Below, in pieces: positions 1 to 5,017 of a stretch of DNA of 7,398 nucleotides. This stretch comes from CAZDYP01 sp964509505 (GTDB lineage: Bacteria; Chloroflexota; Anaerolineae; JACRMK01), in assembly GCA_964509505.1 (NCBI GenBank), contig CAZDYP010000213.1:1-7398 (forward strand). The letters run 5' to 3'. The position numbers and the translations under genes were made by a program. The notes beneath the pieces were generated by a model that saw only the letters and a list, made by a program, of their open reading frames with translations, did no database searches and was not told the DNA's origin. Every line of letters begins with the position of its first letter. The first letter of the stretch is position 1.

Positions 1-1
1 C

Positions 2-289
2 TATACGCGCATCTCGCCACAAGACATGACGATTGATCCTGTCTTCAAATTCAACGCGGCGTTGCCCGATGTCTCGAATGTGCATGACCTCTCGCGCGAT
101 CCGAATCGCGTTTGGGATTGCAACACAATGACCAATCGGTATGCAGGACCAGTCGAAGTCGCGGTCAGCGCGGCGACGAACAACTACAATCCCATCATCA
201 TCGCCATCTACATTGCGGGCGGCTGTGTCACGTTGGCGCTGGGCTTCGTCGGTGTGGCGTTGTTCTTCGGTTTGCGTCGCCGCGCGTAA
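2..289 (+). CDS. C-terminal part of a membrane-anchored protein, possibly DUF2330 (5' end outside window)
   Basis: The frame is open from the first complete codon at the left edge to a TAA at 287-289, giving 95 visible residues and no start, so the gene begins outside the window. The visible part starts with YTRISPQDMTIDPVF, followed by a polar stretch with one cysteine (DCNT). It then has one strong hydrophobic segment (about residues 64-89, from NPIIIAIYIAGG to VALFFGL) and ends in the positively charged tail RRRA. This is the layout of a large extracytoplasmic domain held by a single C-terminal membrane anchor with the Arg tail in the cytoplasm. The phrase around ISPQDMTIDPVF with a later LPDVSNVH resembles, from memory, the end of DUF2330 proteins, whose function is unknown. 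That family call is tentative; the membrane anchor is well supported. An ATG at 26 is internal and is not the start. Confidence 0.7.
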   Translation, partial: YTRISPQDMTIDPVFKFNAALPDVSNVHDLSRDPNRVWDCNTMTNRYAGPVEVAVSAATNNYNPIIIAIYIAGGCVTLALGFVGVALFFGLRRRA

Positions 290-313
290 TTGGAGGTTGG
301 AGATTAGAGATTA

Positions 314-404
314 GGTATTGGTTATTGGGTATTGGATAATTGGATAGTTGGAAGTGTTGCGCCATAGCCAATAGCCAATACCCAATTACCAATTACCAAT
401 TACC
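314..404. repeat. Facing pair of heptamer tandem arrays forming an imperfect hairpin
   Basis: The left array (about 314-345) runs in 7-bp steps: ggtattg, gttattg, ggtattg, gataatt. The right array carries gccaata twice (367-373, 374-380) and ccaatta three times (382-388, 389-395, 396-402). The two arrays are inverted relative to each other. There is a perfect 12-bp match between 324-335 and 375-386, and pairing extends outward to about 314 and 397 with a few mismatches and one bulge. The element fills the gap between the membrane protein stop and the putative promoter of the next gene. No T-run follows, so it is not a typical intrinsic terminator. Confidence 0.8.
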
Positions 405-416
405 TTTCACTCAGAG

Positions 417-422
417 TATAAT
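417..422 (+). promoter_or_regulatory. Candidate -10 box (tataat) for the 461-832 gene
   Basis: A perfect tataat lies 38 bp upstream of the ATG at 461. The flanking 10-mer agtataatga (415-424) recurs exactly at 2283-2292, upstream of the peptidoglycan hydrolase gene. No convincing TTGACA-like -35 is seen at 16-18 bp spacing, so the call rests on the -10, its position and its recurrence. Confidence 0.45.
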
Positions 423-460
423 GAAGTCACATTGATTCGTGACAAGGAGCAAGGACAAGT

Positions 461-832
461 ATGAGTGACCAACCTGAACGTGAAGAGCCCGCATTGATTT
501 CGATTATTGATGGCCCCCCGCCTGAGTTTTACTTCACCGAAGATGTGATGTCGCACGAATTGTACGACACAACAAAACCCTACGAGGTGGCGCGTGTCGA
601 GATGCGTACCATAAGCGGACCGAGGATGATTGCGCGTTGCCGTAATGCGTGGGATGTGCAGAAACCGGTTATGCTCGAATTCAAAGACTTGGACGGGTTC
701 AAGCAACGACTGGAAATTTGCGGCGCGCGTTACGAGGAATTGACTGAAGGCACATTGTTGCAACTGTGGGTGCGAATGCCCGTTGAGCTACATTTTGTCG
801 GCGCGGCGGGCGATGATGATGAGGCGGAATAA
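461..832 (+). CDS. Hypothetical acidic protein, 123 aa
   Basis: I do not recognise a family. The ATG at 461 follows purine-rich aaggag (444-449) and aagga (451-455), the second at a normal 5-nt spacing, and a candidate -10 box lies upstream. The protein has no signal peptide or membrane segment and looks cytoplasmic. Its N-terminus is polar and acidic (MSDQPEREEP). The middle alternates charged and hydrophobic residues in strand-like runs (EVARVEMRTI, VMLEFKDLD, LLQLWVRMPVELHFVG), and the last residues form an acidic tail (GDDDEAE). There are two cysteines (about 60 and 87), not in a metal-binding spacing. The frame is intact, and codon use resembles the neighbours, with GC-rich third positions. 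It stands alone between two repeat elements, so context gives no function. The overlapping minus-strand frame (407-763) is a shadow. Confidence 0.75.
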   Translation: MSDQPEREEPALISIIDGPPPEFYFTEDVMSHELYDTTKPYEVARVEMRTISGPRMIARCRNAWDVQKPVMLEFKDLDGFKQRLEICGARYEELTEGTLLQLWVRMPVELHFVGAAGDDDEAE

Positions 833-834
833 AC

Positions 835-926
835 GAGGCAACGAGTAAACGAGAAATGAGTAAATGGGTAAACGGGGAAACAGGGAACAACAGTAGCGCC
901 CTGTTTCCCCGTTTCCTCGTTTACTC
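835..926. repeat. Octamer tandem array with inverted copy: long hairpin ahead of the PaaG-like gene
   Basis: Consecutive units gaggcaac (835-842), gagtaaac (843-850), gagaaat (851-857), gagtaaat (858-865), gggtaaac (866-873), ggggaaac (874-881) and agggaac (882-888) form an approximately 8-bp array. Segment 899-926 is the inverted copy. Positions 858-885 pair with 899-926 at 25 of 28 positions, with a 13-nt loop. The hairpin ends 6 bp before the ribosome binding site of the 946 gene and begins a few bases after the stop of the 461-832 gene. It has no T-run and is better read as a repeat element than as a terminator, though a transcript through it would fold strongly. Confidence 0.85.
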
Positions 927-932
927 CCATAC

Positions 933-939
933 AAAGGAG
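933..939 (+). promoter_or_regulatory. Ribosome binding site fixing the start at 946
   Basis: The sequence aaaggag lies 6 nt before the ATG at 946. It decides the start against the in-frame ATG at 856, which would place 30 repeat-encoded residues in front of the conserved enoyl-CoA hydratase N-terminus. Confidence 0.85.
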
Positions 940-945
940 CGAAGG

Positions 946-1737
946 ATGACCGACAAATTGGTGTATCAAGTGAACGATGGCGTCGCAACCATGACGCTCA
1001 ATCGCCCGGCAGTGTTGAACGCTTTCGATTTAGACATGACACGCGCGCTGCAAGAGGCGTTGAAAAATGCGGAACGCGATGCGGCGGTGCGTTGCTTGGT
1101 GCTGACGGGCGCGGGCAAAGGCTTTTCAGCCGGACAAGACTTGAGCGCGCTCTATGACGCGCAACAATCCAACACGAAGGGACTTATCCTCGAACACATT
1201 CATCAGACGTTCAACCCGATTGTGTCGAAGCTACGCGCCATCGAGAAGCCCATCATCGCCGCGATTAACGGCGCGGTTGCAGGCGCGGGCTTGGGCGTCG
1301 CGCTTGCGTGCGATCTGCGTTTCGCCTCAGACAATGCGCGCTTCTTCGAGGGCTTCGTCAAGATTGGCCTCGCGCCCGATTCGGGTGTGGGTTGGACGCT
1401 GCCGAAACTCGTCGGTATGGCGCGCGCGATGGAATTTGCGTTCACAGGCGAGCCCATTGATGCGCTGACAGCCGAGCGCTGGGGTTTGGTCAACCGTGTT
1501 TATCCCGCAGACAGGTTGATGGACGAGACGCTCACATTTGCGAAGAAACTGGCGCAAGGTCCGACGCGCGCCATTGGGATGACGAAGCGCGTGCTAAACC
1601 GTTCACTCGATATGAGCTTGGAAGAGTTGTTGGAGTATGAAGCGCTCGTGCAGGAAGCGGCGGGACAGACTGCCGATCATCGTGAAGGCGTCAAGGCGTT
1701 TCTGGAGAAGCGCGCAGCGCAATTTACAGGGCAATAG
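946..1737 (+). CDS. Enoyl-CoA hydratase/isomerase family protein, PaaG-like
   Basis: A 263-aa crotonase-fold enzyme of normal length acting on an acyl-CoA in the cytoplasm. Family landmarks are VATMTLNRP (13-21), RCLVLTGAGKGFSAGQDL (49-66, CoA-binding and oxyanion region), PIIAAINGAVAGAGLGVALACD (about 102-123) and KIGLAPDSGVGWTLP (139-153). The first catalytic glutamate of true enoyl-CoA hydratases is absent from the GAGLG loop, and the second position is Asp145 (LAPDSG). This is the arrangement of PaaG, the ring-1,2-epoxyphenylacetyl-CoA isomerase, and related delta3,delta2-enoyl-CoA isomerases. The C-terminus (ADHREGVKAFLEKRAAQFTG) also follows PaaG. No other phenylacetate-pathway genes are nearby, so the substrate is open: a phenylacetate-type epoxide or an unsaturated fatty acyl-CoA. 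The start at 946 is chosen for its strong ribosome binding site. I am sure of the family and moderately sure of the PaaG-like subgroup. Confidence 0.93.
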   Translation: MTDKLVYQVNDGVATMTLNRPAVLNAFDLDMTRALQEALKNAERDAAVRCLVLTGAGKGFSAGQDLSALYDAQQSNTKGLILEHIHQTFNPIVSKLRAIEKPIIAAINGAVAGAGLGVALACDLRFASDNARFFEGFVKIGLAPDSGVGWTLPKLVGMARAMEFAFTGEPIDALTAERWGLVNRVYPADRLMDETLTFAKKLAQGPTRAIGMTKRVLNRSLDMSLEELLEYEALVQEAAGQTADHREGVKAFLEKRAAQFTGQ

Positions 1738-1740
1738 GCG

Positions 1741-1797
1741 ATGACGCACGTCACCTTTGCAGGCGATGCAATCAAATTGTCTGAGAGAGCGTCTTAA
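1741..1797 (+). pseudogene. Possible 5' stub of a thiol peroxidase-like gene
   Basis: An 18-codon frame starts 3 bp after the stop of the PaaG-like gene: MTHVTFAGDAIKLSERAS, then TAA. The first 13 residues resemble the start of thiol peroxidases (Tpx), which typically begin with a VTFKGNPVTL-like strand. Similarity then stops abruptly, and the terminator-like repeat follows. The tight spacing to the upstream stop is what a former second operon gene would show. The match is short and from memory, so the identity is weak, and chance is possible. Confidence 0.3.
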
Positions 1798-1835
1798 AGC
1801 CCGCCGCCCAAACGTTCACGTCGAGGCGCCAAGAG

Positions 1836-1884
1836 CGCCAAGCGCCCAAAAACCTGAAAAACTTTGCGTGCTTGGCGTTTTTTT
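1836..1884 (+). terminator. Terminator-like hairpin with T-run downstream of the PaaG-like gene
   Basis: An 8-bp perfect stem, cgccaagc (1836-1843) with gcttggcg (1870-1877), encloses a 26-nt loop and is followed directly by seven T (1878-1884). It lies about 100 bp after the PaaG-like stop. The 5' side is a 9-bp direct repeat (gcgccaaga 1826-1834, gcgccaagc 1835-1843), so the element may be a dispersed repeat that happens to end in T. The long loop weakens the terminator call. Confidence 0.4.
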
Positions 1885-1915
1885 GCGGCTTGCCTTTCAC
1901 GTTCACATGGTTCGC

Positions 1916-2125
1916 TAGCCACCAGTTGCCTGTGAGCGTGTGATGGCTGAAACGCAAATATCCTGCGCGAAGCGTGAATTGGTCAAAGACGCGACTGGCG
2001 AAAAAAATCCCTTCACCCGTGTGATGCTGCGGATCCGTGGTCAATTTGCCTTTGGATAGTTCAAGAAAGGCGTGGCGCTCGTCGTCCAGTAACAAATCCC
2101 GCTTGAGCTCATAACAGATGCCCCC
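1916..2125 (-). pseudogene. Fragment of a histidine-kinase-like ATPase (HATPase plus STAS-like DUF4325 type)
   Basis: Within a minus-strand frame (2188 to 1772), about 70 residues look like a piece of a known protein type: GGICYELKRDLLLDDERHAF, then LELSKGKLTTDP, HHTGEGIFFASRVFDQF and LRFSHHTLTGNWWL. The HTGEGIFF block is the G2 box of GHKL ATPases, and the segment before it matches the region just after the G1 box (usually GVGIF, here damaged to GGICY). This combination is typical of ATP-binding proteins that carry a C-terminal STAS-like DUF4325 domain. The N-box and fold start upstream and the whole C-terminal half are missing. Past about 1916 the frame runs into repeat DNA (cgccaag elements), and upstream of 2125 the similarity is lost. 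I read it as a relic with no function of its own. The relic call is fairly secure; the exact subfamily is from memory. Confidence 0.6.
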
Positions 2126-2284
2126 GCGCTGAAGGGACTGCGCAGGCGTTGCGCGGGCGTCGTCGCGTGATCGGTTTCGAGTTTCCACGTCACCTGCGCG
2201 TCGTCAGGATTATCCCATCAACCTTTCAAATAAGAAGTGAGGCGCTATCTTATCGCGCAATGCGCCATATCCGTCAGCTCGTAG

Positions 2285-2290
2285 TATAAT
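2285..2290 (+). promoter_or_regulatory. Candidate -10 box (tataat) for the 2425-3450 gene
   Basis: A perfect tataat sits in the 10-mer agtataatga, which also occurs at 415-424. It lies 134 bp before the ATG at 2425, which would leave a long leader that includes the heptamer array. No good -35 match is seen. Confidence 0.4.
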
Positions 2291-2385
2291 GAACAGGGTT
2301 GCCGCTTGCGTGTGTGATTGAGATAGAAGCCTTACACTGTTAATGCTGTTTTGCCCTCCACAATGCCAAAGCGCCGCTTCGCGGT

Positions 2386-2413
2386 TTGCAATCCGCAATT
2401 TGTAATTTGCTGT
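2386..2413. repeat. Heptamer tandem array just before the peptidoglycan hydrolase start
   Basis: Four 7-bp units in register: ttgcaat (2386-2392), ccgcaat (2393-2399), ttgtaat (2400-2406) and ttgctgt (2407-2413). The array ends directly at the tgagg (2413-2417) that serves as ribosome binding site for the ATG at 2425. Confidence 0.6.
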
Positions 2414-2424
2414 GAGGTTCTTTC

Positions 2425-3450
2425 ATGCGCTTTTTAGTGGCTTGTTTGTTTTTGTTGCTGCTCGTTTTGTCGTTATTGGGCTCAGGGATGGTGTATTTTG
2501 CCAGTGCGAGTGTGCCAACGTCGGCGACGATTCCCCCGCCGGTTGCGCGCTGGTGGACGTTAATCGAAACGAACGCAGCGCAGCATCAAGTGGACCCATT
2601 GCTGGTCGCTGCCGTGATGATGCAAGAGTCGGGGGGCGATCCGTCGGCGCAATCACATGCGGGCGCGAATGGCTTGATGCAGGTCTTGCGAGGTCCCTTT
2701 GAGCCAGCGGCGAATGTGGCGCAAGGCACCAAAATTTTGGCGGAGCATGTGCAGCGCTTCAAAGATGTGCGCGTGGCGTTGGCAGCCTATAACGCGGGGC
2801 CGGGCTTGAGCGACGCGGCTGCGCAAAATCATCCGCAACGCTTCGAGGGGGTGCGCGGCGCGGCGCGACAAGCAGGTGTGCCTGTCAGCCAATTCGAGAA
2901 ATACGAAGCGTATCTGCCTGCCGAGACGCGGCGCTATGTGCCTGCGGTGCTCAACTACTACGAAGCGTTCAAGAAAGGCTTGGCGCAAGCGCAGCAAGGT
3001 CGTTGGCCCCTCGACAAGTTCACGCTGACGCCCTCGTTTGGCAAGCACACAGGCAATGGTCAGCCTTGGCACACGGGCGAGGATTTAGGAGCGCCGTGCG
3101 GCACGCCAATCAAAGCGTCCTTCACGGGTCCCATCGTCTATCGCGGTTGTTTGTATGGCAATTGTCGTGACGGCGGCGCGGCCGCAGGGGCGACGGGGCA
3201 TGGTTATTCGGTTGTGCAGCTATTCGCCCCTAACAAATATGCTGTGTACGCCCATCTCGAAGCGCCCTTGCTTACACTCGTCGCGCCGAACAATTATGCC
3301 AGAGCGGGCGACGTGATTGGCGCGATTGGCATGACAGGTTGGACGACAGGCTGCCATTTGCACTTCGGCATTTGGAATGGTTCCCTCGAAGATTTGTTGA
3401 AGGGCGGAGAGAACTGGCTCGATCCAAAGAAATTCATGCCGACGTTTTGA
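2425..3450 (+). CDS. Membrane-anchored bifunctional peptidoglycan hydrolase: SLT lytic transglycosylase plus M23 endopeptidase
   Basis: A 341-aa protein exported by an N-terminal hydrophobic segment (about 4-28), either a signal peptide or an anchor. Residues about 45-185 form an SLT transglycosylase domain: catalytic Glu68 in MMQESGGDP, GLMQ (83-86), AYNAGPG (121-127) and YVPAVLNYY (171-179). It cuts the glycan strand. The usual MPATA stretch after GLMQ is shortened (GLMQVLRGPFEP). Residues about 200-341 form an M23 (LytM-type) zinc endopeptidase domain that cuts the peptide cross-links: His216 and Asp220 in HTGED, YAHL with His277, and HLHF with His311 and His313, so all expected zinc and catalytic residues are present. 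Four cysteines (225, 242, 247, 310) in this domain could form disulfides outside the cell. The start is the ATG with tgagg 7 nt upstream. Likely role: wall remodelling or turnover. The window shows no partner gene. Confidence 0.95.
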   Translation: MRFLVACLFLLLLVLSLLGSGMVYFASASVPTSATIPPPVARWWTLIETNAAQHQVDPLLVAAVMMQESGGDPSAQSHAGANGLMQVLRGPFEPAANVAQGTKILAEHVQRFKDVRVALAAYNAGPGLSDAAAQNHPQRFEGVRGAARQAGVPVSQFEKYEAYLPAETRRYVPAVLNYYEAFKKGLAQAQQGRWPLDKFTLTPSFGKHTGNGQPWHTGEDLGAPCGTPIKASFTGPIVYRGCLYGNCRDGGAAAGATGHGYSVVQLFAPNKYAVYAHLEAPLLTLVAPNNYARAGDVIGAIGMTGWTTGCHLHFGIWNGSLEDLLKGGENWLDPKKFMPTF

Positions 3451-3488
3451 AAGAAGGCAGAAGCAAAAAGAAGTAAGGAAGAAAGAAA
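3449..3488 (+). other. Purine-only-like tract after the peptidoglycan hydrolase stop
   Basis: The bases from the TGA of the hydrolase gene to about 3488 are almost all A and G on the plus strand (aaagaaggcagaagc and onward), with a loose gaag spacing near 7 bp. No hairpin or T-run is present, so no terminator is visible between this gene and the convergent minus-strand genes. Confidence 0.45.
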
Positions 3489-3543
3489 CTCAGCAGATGC
3501 GAATTTGGCGCTCGAAAGACCTATCAGGTTTTGCCACCCCACG

Positions 3544-3753
3544 CATTTTCTGCGCCTCGTTAGCGCCATGCCCCAAGCTATACGCCGCCGCCGAGATGAG
3601 CTGACCGCGCCGCAAGACGCGATCCGCTTGTGACGGCGTGCGATGCTGAAAAACCCCAATAGATAATTAGCATGAATGCGCGCCAATCGCCATGCCAATC
3701 AATGGCGAGAGGACGATGAATGTCAAGGGCTTCGTCCAGCCTTCGATAACTAA
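3544..3753 (-). pseudogene. Remnant of a PiT-family inorganic phosphate transporter gene, frameshifted
   Basis: On the minus strand three frames must be joined to follow one protein. First is VIEGWTKPLTFIVLSPLIGM (through 3682), then AFMLIIYWGF in a second frame, then QHRTPSQADRVLRRG and ISAAAYSLGHGANEAQKM (3648 to about 3544). The block SLGHGANEAQKM is the PiT signature (normally GHGxNDAQKTMG), and LSPLIGM is the conserved membrane segment before it. At least two frameshifts, loss of the N-terminal half and loss of everything after AQKM make it non-functional. The third frame continues to a TGA at 3490-3492 without further similarity. PiT proteins import phosphate with protons or sodium and usually sit next to a DUF47 partner, which is exactly what lies upstream here. 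Confidence 0.75.
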
Positions 3754-3879
3754 TTCGATGCGATTGATTTCGATGATGTGGCTCCGCATCTTTTCCAATT
3801 GCTTGCGGTTGCCCAAGCTGGGAATTGCCGCGTGAACTTCTGGCGCGCCTTGCATGACGAGCGTGGCGAGCTGGCGCAC
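3754..3879 (-). pseudogene. Remnant of a DUF47 (PhoU-like) gene fused by deletion to the PiT remnant
   Basis: Forty-two minus-strand codons read RQLATLVMQGAPEVHAAIP, SLGNRKQLEKM and RSHIIEINRIE, ending at 3754. The pattern of a helix followed by EINRIE (normally EINRLENEADR) is the DUF47 phosphate-transport-regulator family, whose gene normally precedes pit. Right after INRIE the frame passes, without a stop, into PiT transporter sequence. A single deletion has therefore removed the DUF47 C-terminus and the PiT N-terminal half together. The frame opens only at 3879 (a GTG preceded by two stops), so the DUF47 N-terminus is also gone. The short fused frame (3879 to 3667, 70 codons) could be translated, but no ribosome binding site is seen. 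Confidence 0.7.
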
Positions 3880-3928
3880 GAATTATTAAGCCAATTGGGG
3901 TAATGCAAAGCAATGCGATTCGATTAGG

Positions 3929-4927
3929 TTATGCGGATAGGCTCTCAGTGAGGTATGGCAACACACTTGGCCACACCAGCTCCAACGTCAAATCGTCCAT
4001 ACGCTGCGTTGGGCTACGCACGATGGCAACCTGCGCGCCGCGTGGGCCCCACACCTGTGCATCGGTGGGACCGAAGAGCGCAACCGTGGGCACACCCAAC
4101 ACAGCGGCGAGATGCGTCACGCCGCTGTCATTGCCAATGTAGAGCGCGCAGCGCGCCAGAATGGAGGCGAGGAGAGGGAGAGGCGGAGAAGCGAGGGGAG
4201 TGAAGCGTGGAGCGTGGAGCATGAAGCGCGAAGCGTGAAGATCTTCTTCGGCAGGGCCGCTGATGCAGATGACGTGCGTACGCTCGAAGTCCATGAGGCG
4301 TTGCGCGAGCGTGAGAAAATTTGCGCTGTGCCAGCGTTTGTGCGCGCCGCCACTGCCGAGGTGCAGAGCGATGACGCGCATTCCTTCAAGCGCATGGGTC
4401 TGCCAAAATTCATCGGCAAGCGCTTGAAGGCGCGGTGTGAGAGGCCAAGCAACAGCGGAAGCAGCCGCCACTAACTGAGCGGCGCTGCCCAATGGCGCGA
4501 GCGTATCGAGGAGATGCTCGCTGGCGTGACGTTGCGTGGGCATGGGGTTCGCCGCGATGAGATGGGCAACATTCAAGCGTCGCAAGTTGTCGGCGACGAT
4601 GCGCGCTGTTATATCAGGTAACCACAACACGGCGAGCGCAACCTCACCCAAGAGGTTTTGCAGGGCGTCTGTCTCTCCATCCGCGATGAACAACGGCGTG
4701 AGCAACGCGCTATCGAATGCGAGCACCGCATCGGCGACGAGACCGTGCGCCAGCGGCAACACATCCGCGCGTGCGGCAAGCATCAAACGATGCTCAGGAT
4801 ACGTGTGGCGCAAGGCGCGCAACGCGGGTAACGTGAGGATGAAGTCGCCGAGCGCGCCAGAACGCATGATGAACAAGCTAGGCAGATGGCGGATGGCAGC
4901 TGGCGGATGGGGGATAGCCGATGACAT
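3929..4927 (-). CDS. Glycosyltransferase family 9, ADP-heptose:LPS heptosyltransferase-like
   Basis: A 332-aa GT-B fold enzyme of normal length that transfers a sugar, classically heptose, onto a lipid-linked or surface saccharide at the inner membrane. The N-terminal Rossmann start is FIMRSGALGDFILTLPALRA (19-38). The C-terminal donor-binding half has HLGSGGAHKRWHSANF (189-204), GNDSGVTHLAA (265-275) and VALFGPTDAQVWGPRG (282-297), all typical of GT9. The start is uncertain: ATG at 4927 is used, while TTG at 4939 is a longer option and neither has a ribosome binding site. Family members usually begin right at the Rossmann strand. Here residues 2-15 are encoded by a heptamer repeat array, and residues about 230-251 (HASRFMLHAPRFTPL and on) by a second one, both unlike the family. 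It is the last intact gene of a minus-strand run after a methyltransferase and a small protein, fitting surface-polysaccharide assembly. Acceptor and donor are not known. Confidence 0.92.
   Translation of the reverse strand: MSSAIPHPPAAIRHLPSLFIMRSGALGDFILTLPALRALRHTYPEHRLMLAARADVLPLAHGLVADAVLAFDSALLTPLFIADGETDALQNLLGEVALAVLWLPDITARIVADNLRRLNVAHLIAANPMPTQRHASEHLLDTLAPLGSAAQLVAAASAVAWPLTPRLQALADEFWQTHALEGMRVIALHLGSGGAHKRWHSANFLTLAQRLMDFERTHVICISGPAEEDLHASRFMLHAPRFTPLASPPLPLLASILARCALYIGNDSGVTHLAAVLGVPTVALFGPTDAQVWGPRGAQVAIVRSPTQRMDDLTLELVWPSVLPYLTESLSA
4203..4240. repeat. Heptamer tandem array inside the GT9 coding region
   Basis: Five exact 7-bp steps on the plus strand: aagcgtg (4203-4209), gagcgtg (4210-4216), gagcatg (4217-4223), aagcgcg (4224-4230) and aagcgtg (4231-4237), then a partial aag. 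Consensus is RAGCGTG. It is read in the GT9 gene as a 7-residue near-repeat (HASRFML, HAPRFTP). A purine-rich low-complexity stretch (about 4163-4202) adjoins it, and together they replace a normal family segment without breaking the frame. Confidence 0.8.
4883..4924. repeat. Heptamer tandem array at the 5' end of the GT9 gene
   Basis: Six 7-bp steps: cagatgg (4883-4889), cggatgg (4890-4896), cagctgg (4897-4903), cggatgg (4904-4910), gggatag (4911-4917) and ccgatga (4918-4924), the last two degenerate. On the minus strand it encodes an Ala/Pro/His-rich N-terminal extension (SAIPHPPAAIRHL) immediately after the ATG at 4927. Confidence 0.75.
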
Positions 4928-4962
4928 GACGACGAGCAAAGCGTGTTGGCAAAACTTTCGTC

Positions 4963-5010
4963 GTAACGACTTTAGTCGTTTGGCTCATAGTCAATGGCTA
5001 AAGCCGTTAC
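4963..5010. repeat. Inverted-repeat element between the GT9 gene and the small gene
   Basis: The arm gtaacgactttagtcgtt (4963-4980) matches the reverse complement of 4993-5010 (aatggctaaagccgttac) at 15 of 18 positions around a 12-nt loop. The left arm is itself palindromic (aacgact 4965-4971 with agtcgtt 4974-4980). No T-run follows on either strand. This looks like a copy of a dispersed palindromic repeat and not a classical terminator. Confidence 0.65.
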
Positions 5011-5017
5011 AACGAAT

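Larger units (their letters stand above)
2126..2424. other. Gene-less stretch upstream of the peptidoglycan hydrolase gene
   Basis: No intact gene is seen. On the minus strand, 2217 to about 2116 reads as plausible decayed coding sequence (for example DNPDDAQVTWKLETDHATTP). An adjoining frame just upstream reads ALRDKIAPHFLFERLMG before a stop, so a frameshifted old gene may lie here. I do not recognise it. The stretch also contains the candidate -10 box at 2285-2290 and a heptamer array at 2386-2413. Confidence 0.4.

Noticed and set aside
314..404. CRISPR-like repeat-spacer structure
   Set aside because: Units are 7 bp with no spacers; no cas genes are present in the window.
856..945. Upstream extension of the PaaG-like protein starting at the ATG at 856
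   Set aside because: It would be encoded by the octamer hairpin, and the start at 946 has a strong ribosome binding site and matches the family N-terminus.
3903..4474. Plus-strand frames of 79, 82 and 120 codons
   Set aside because: They are antisense to the conserved C-terminal half of the GT9 gene and consist of shadow-type composition.
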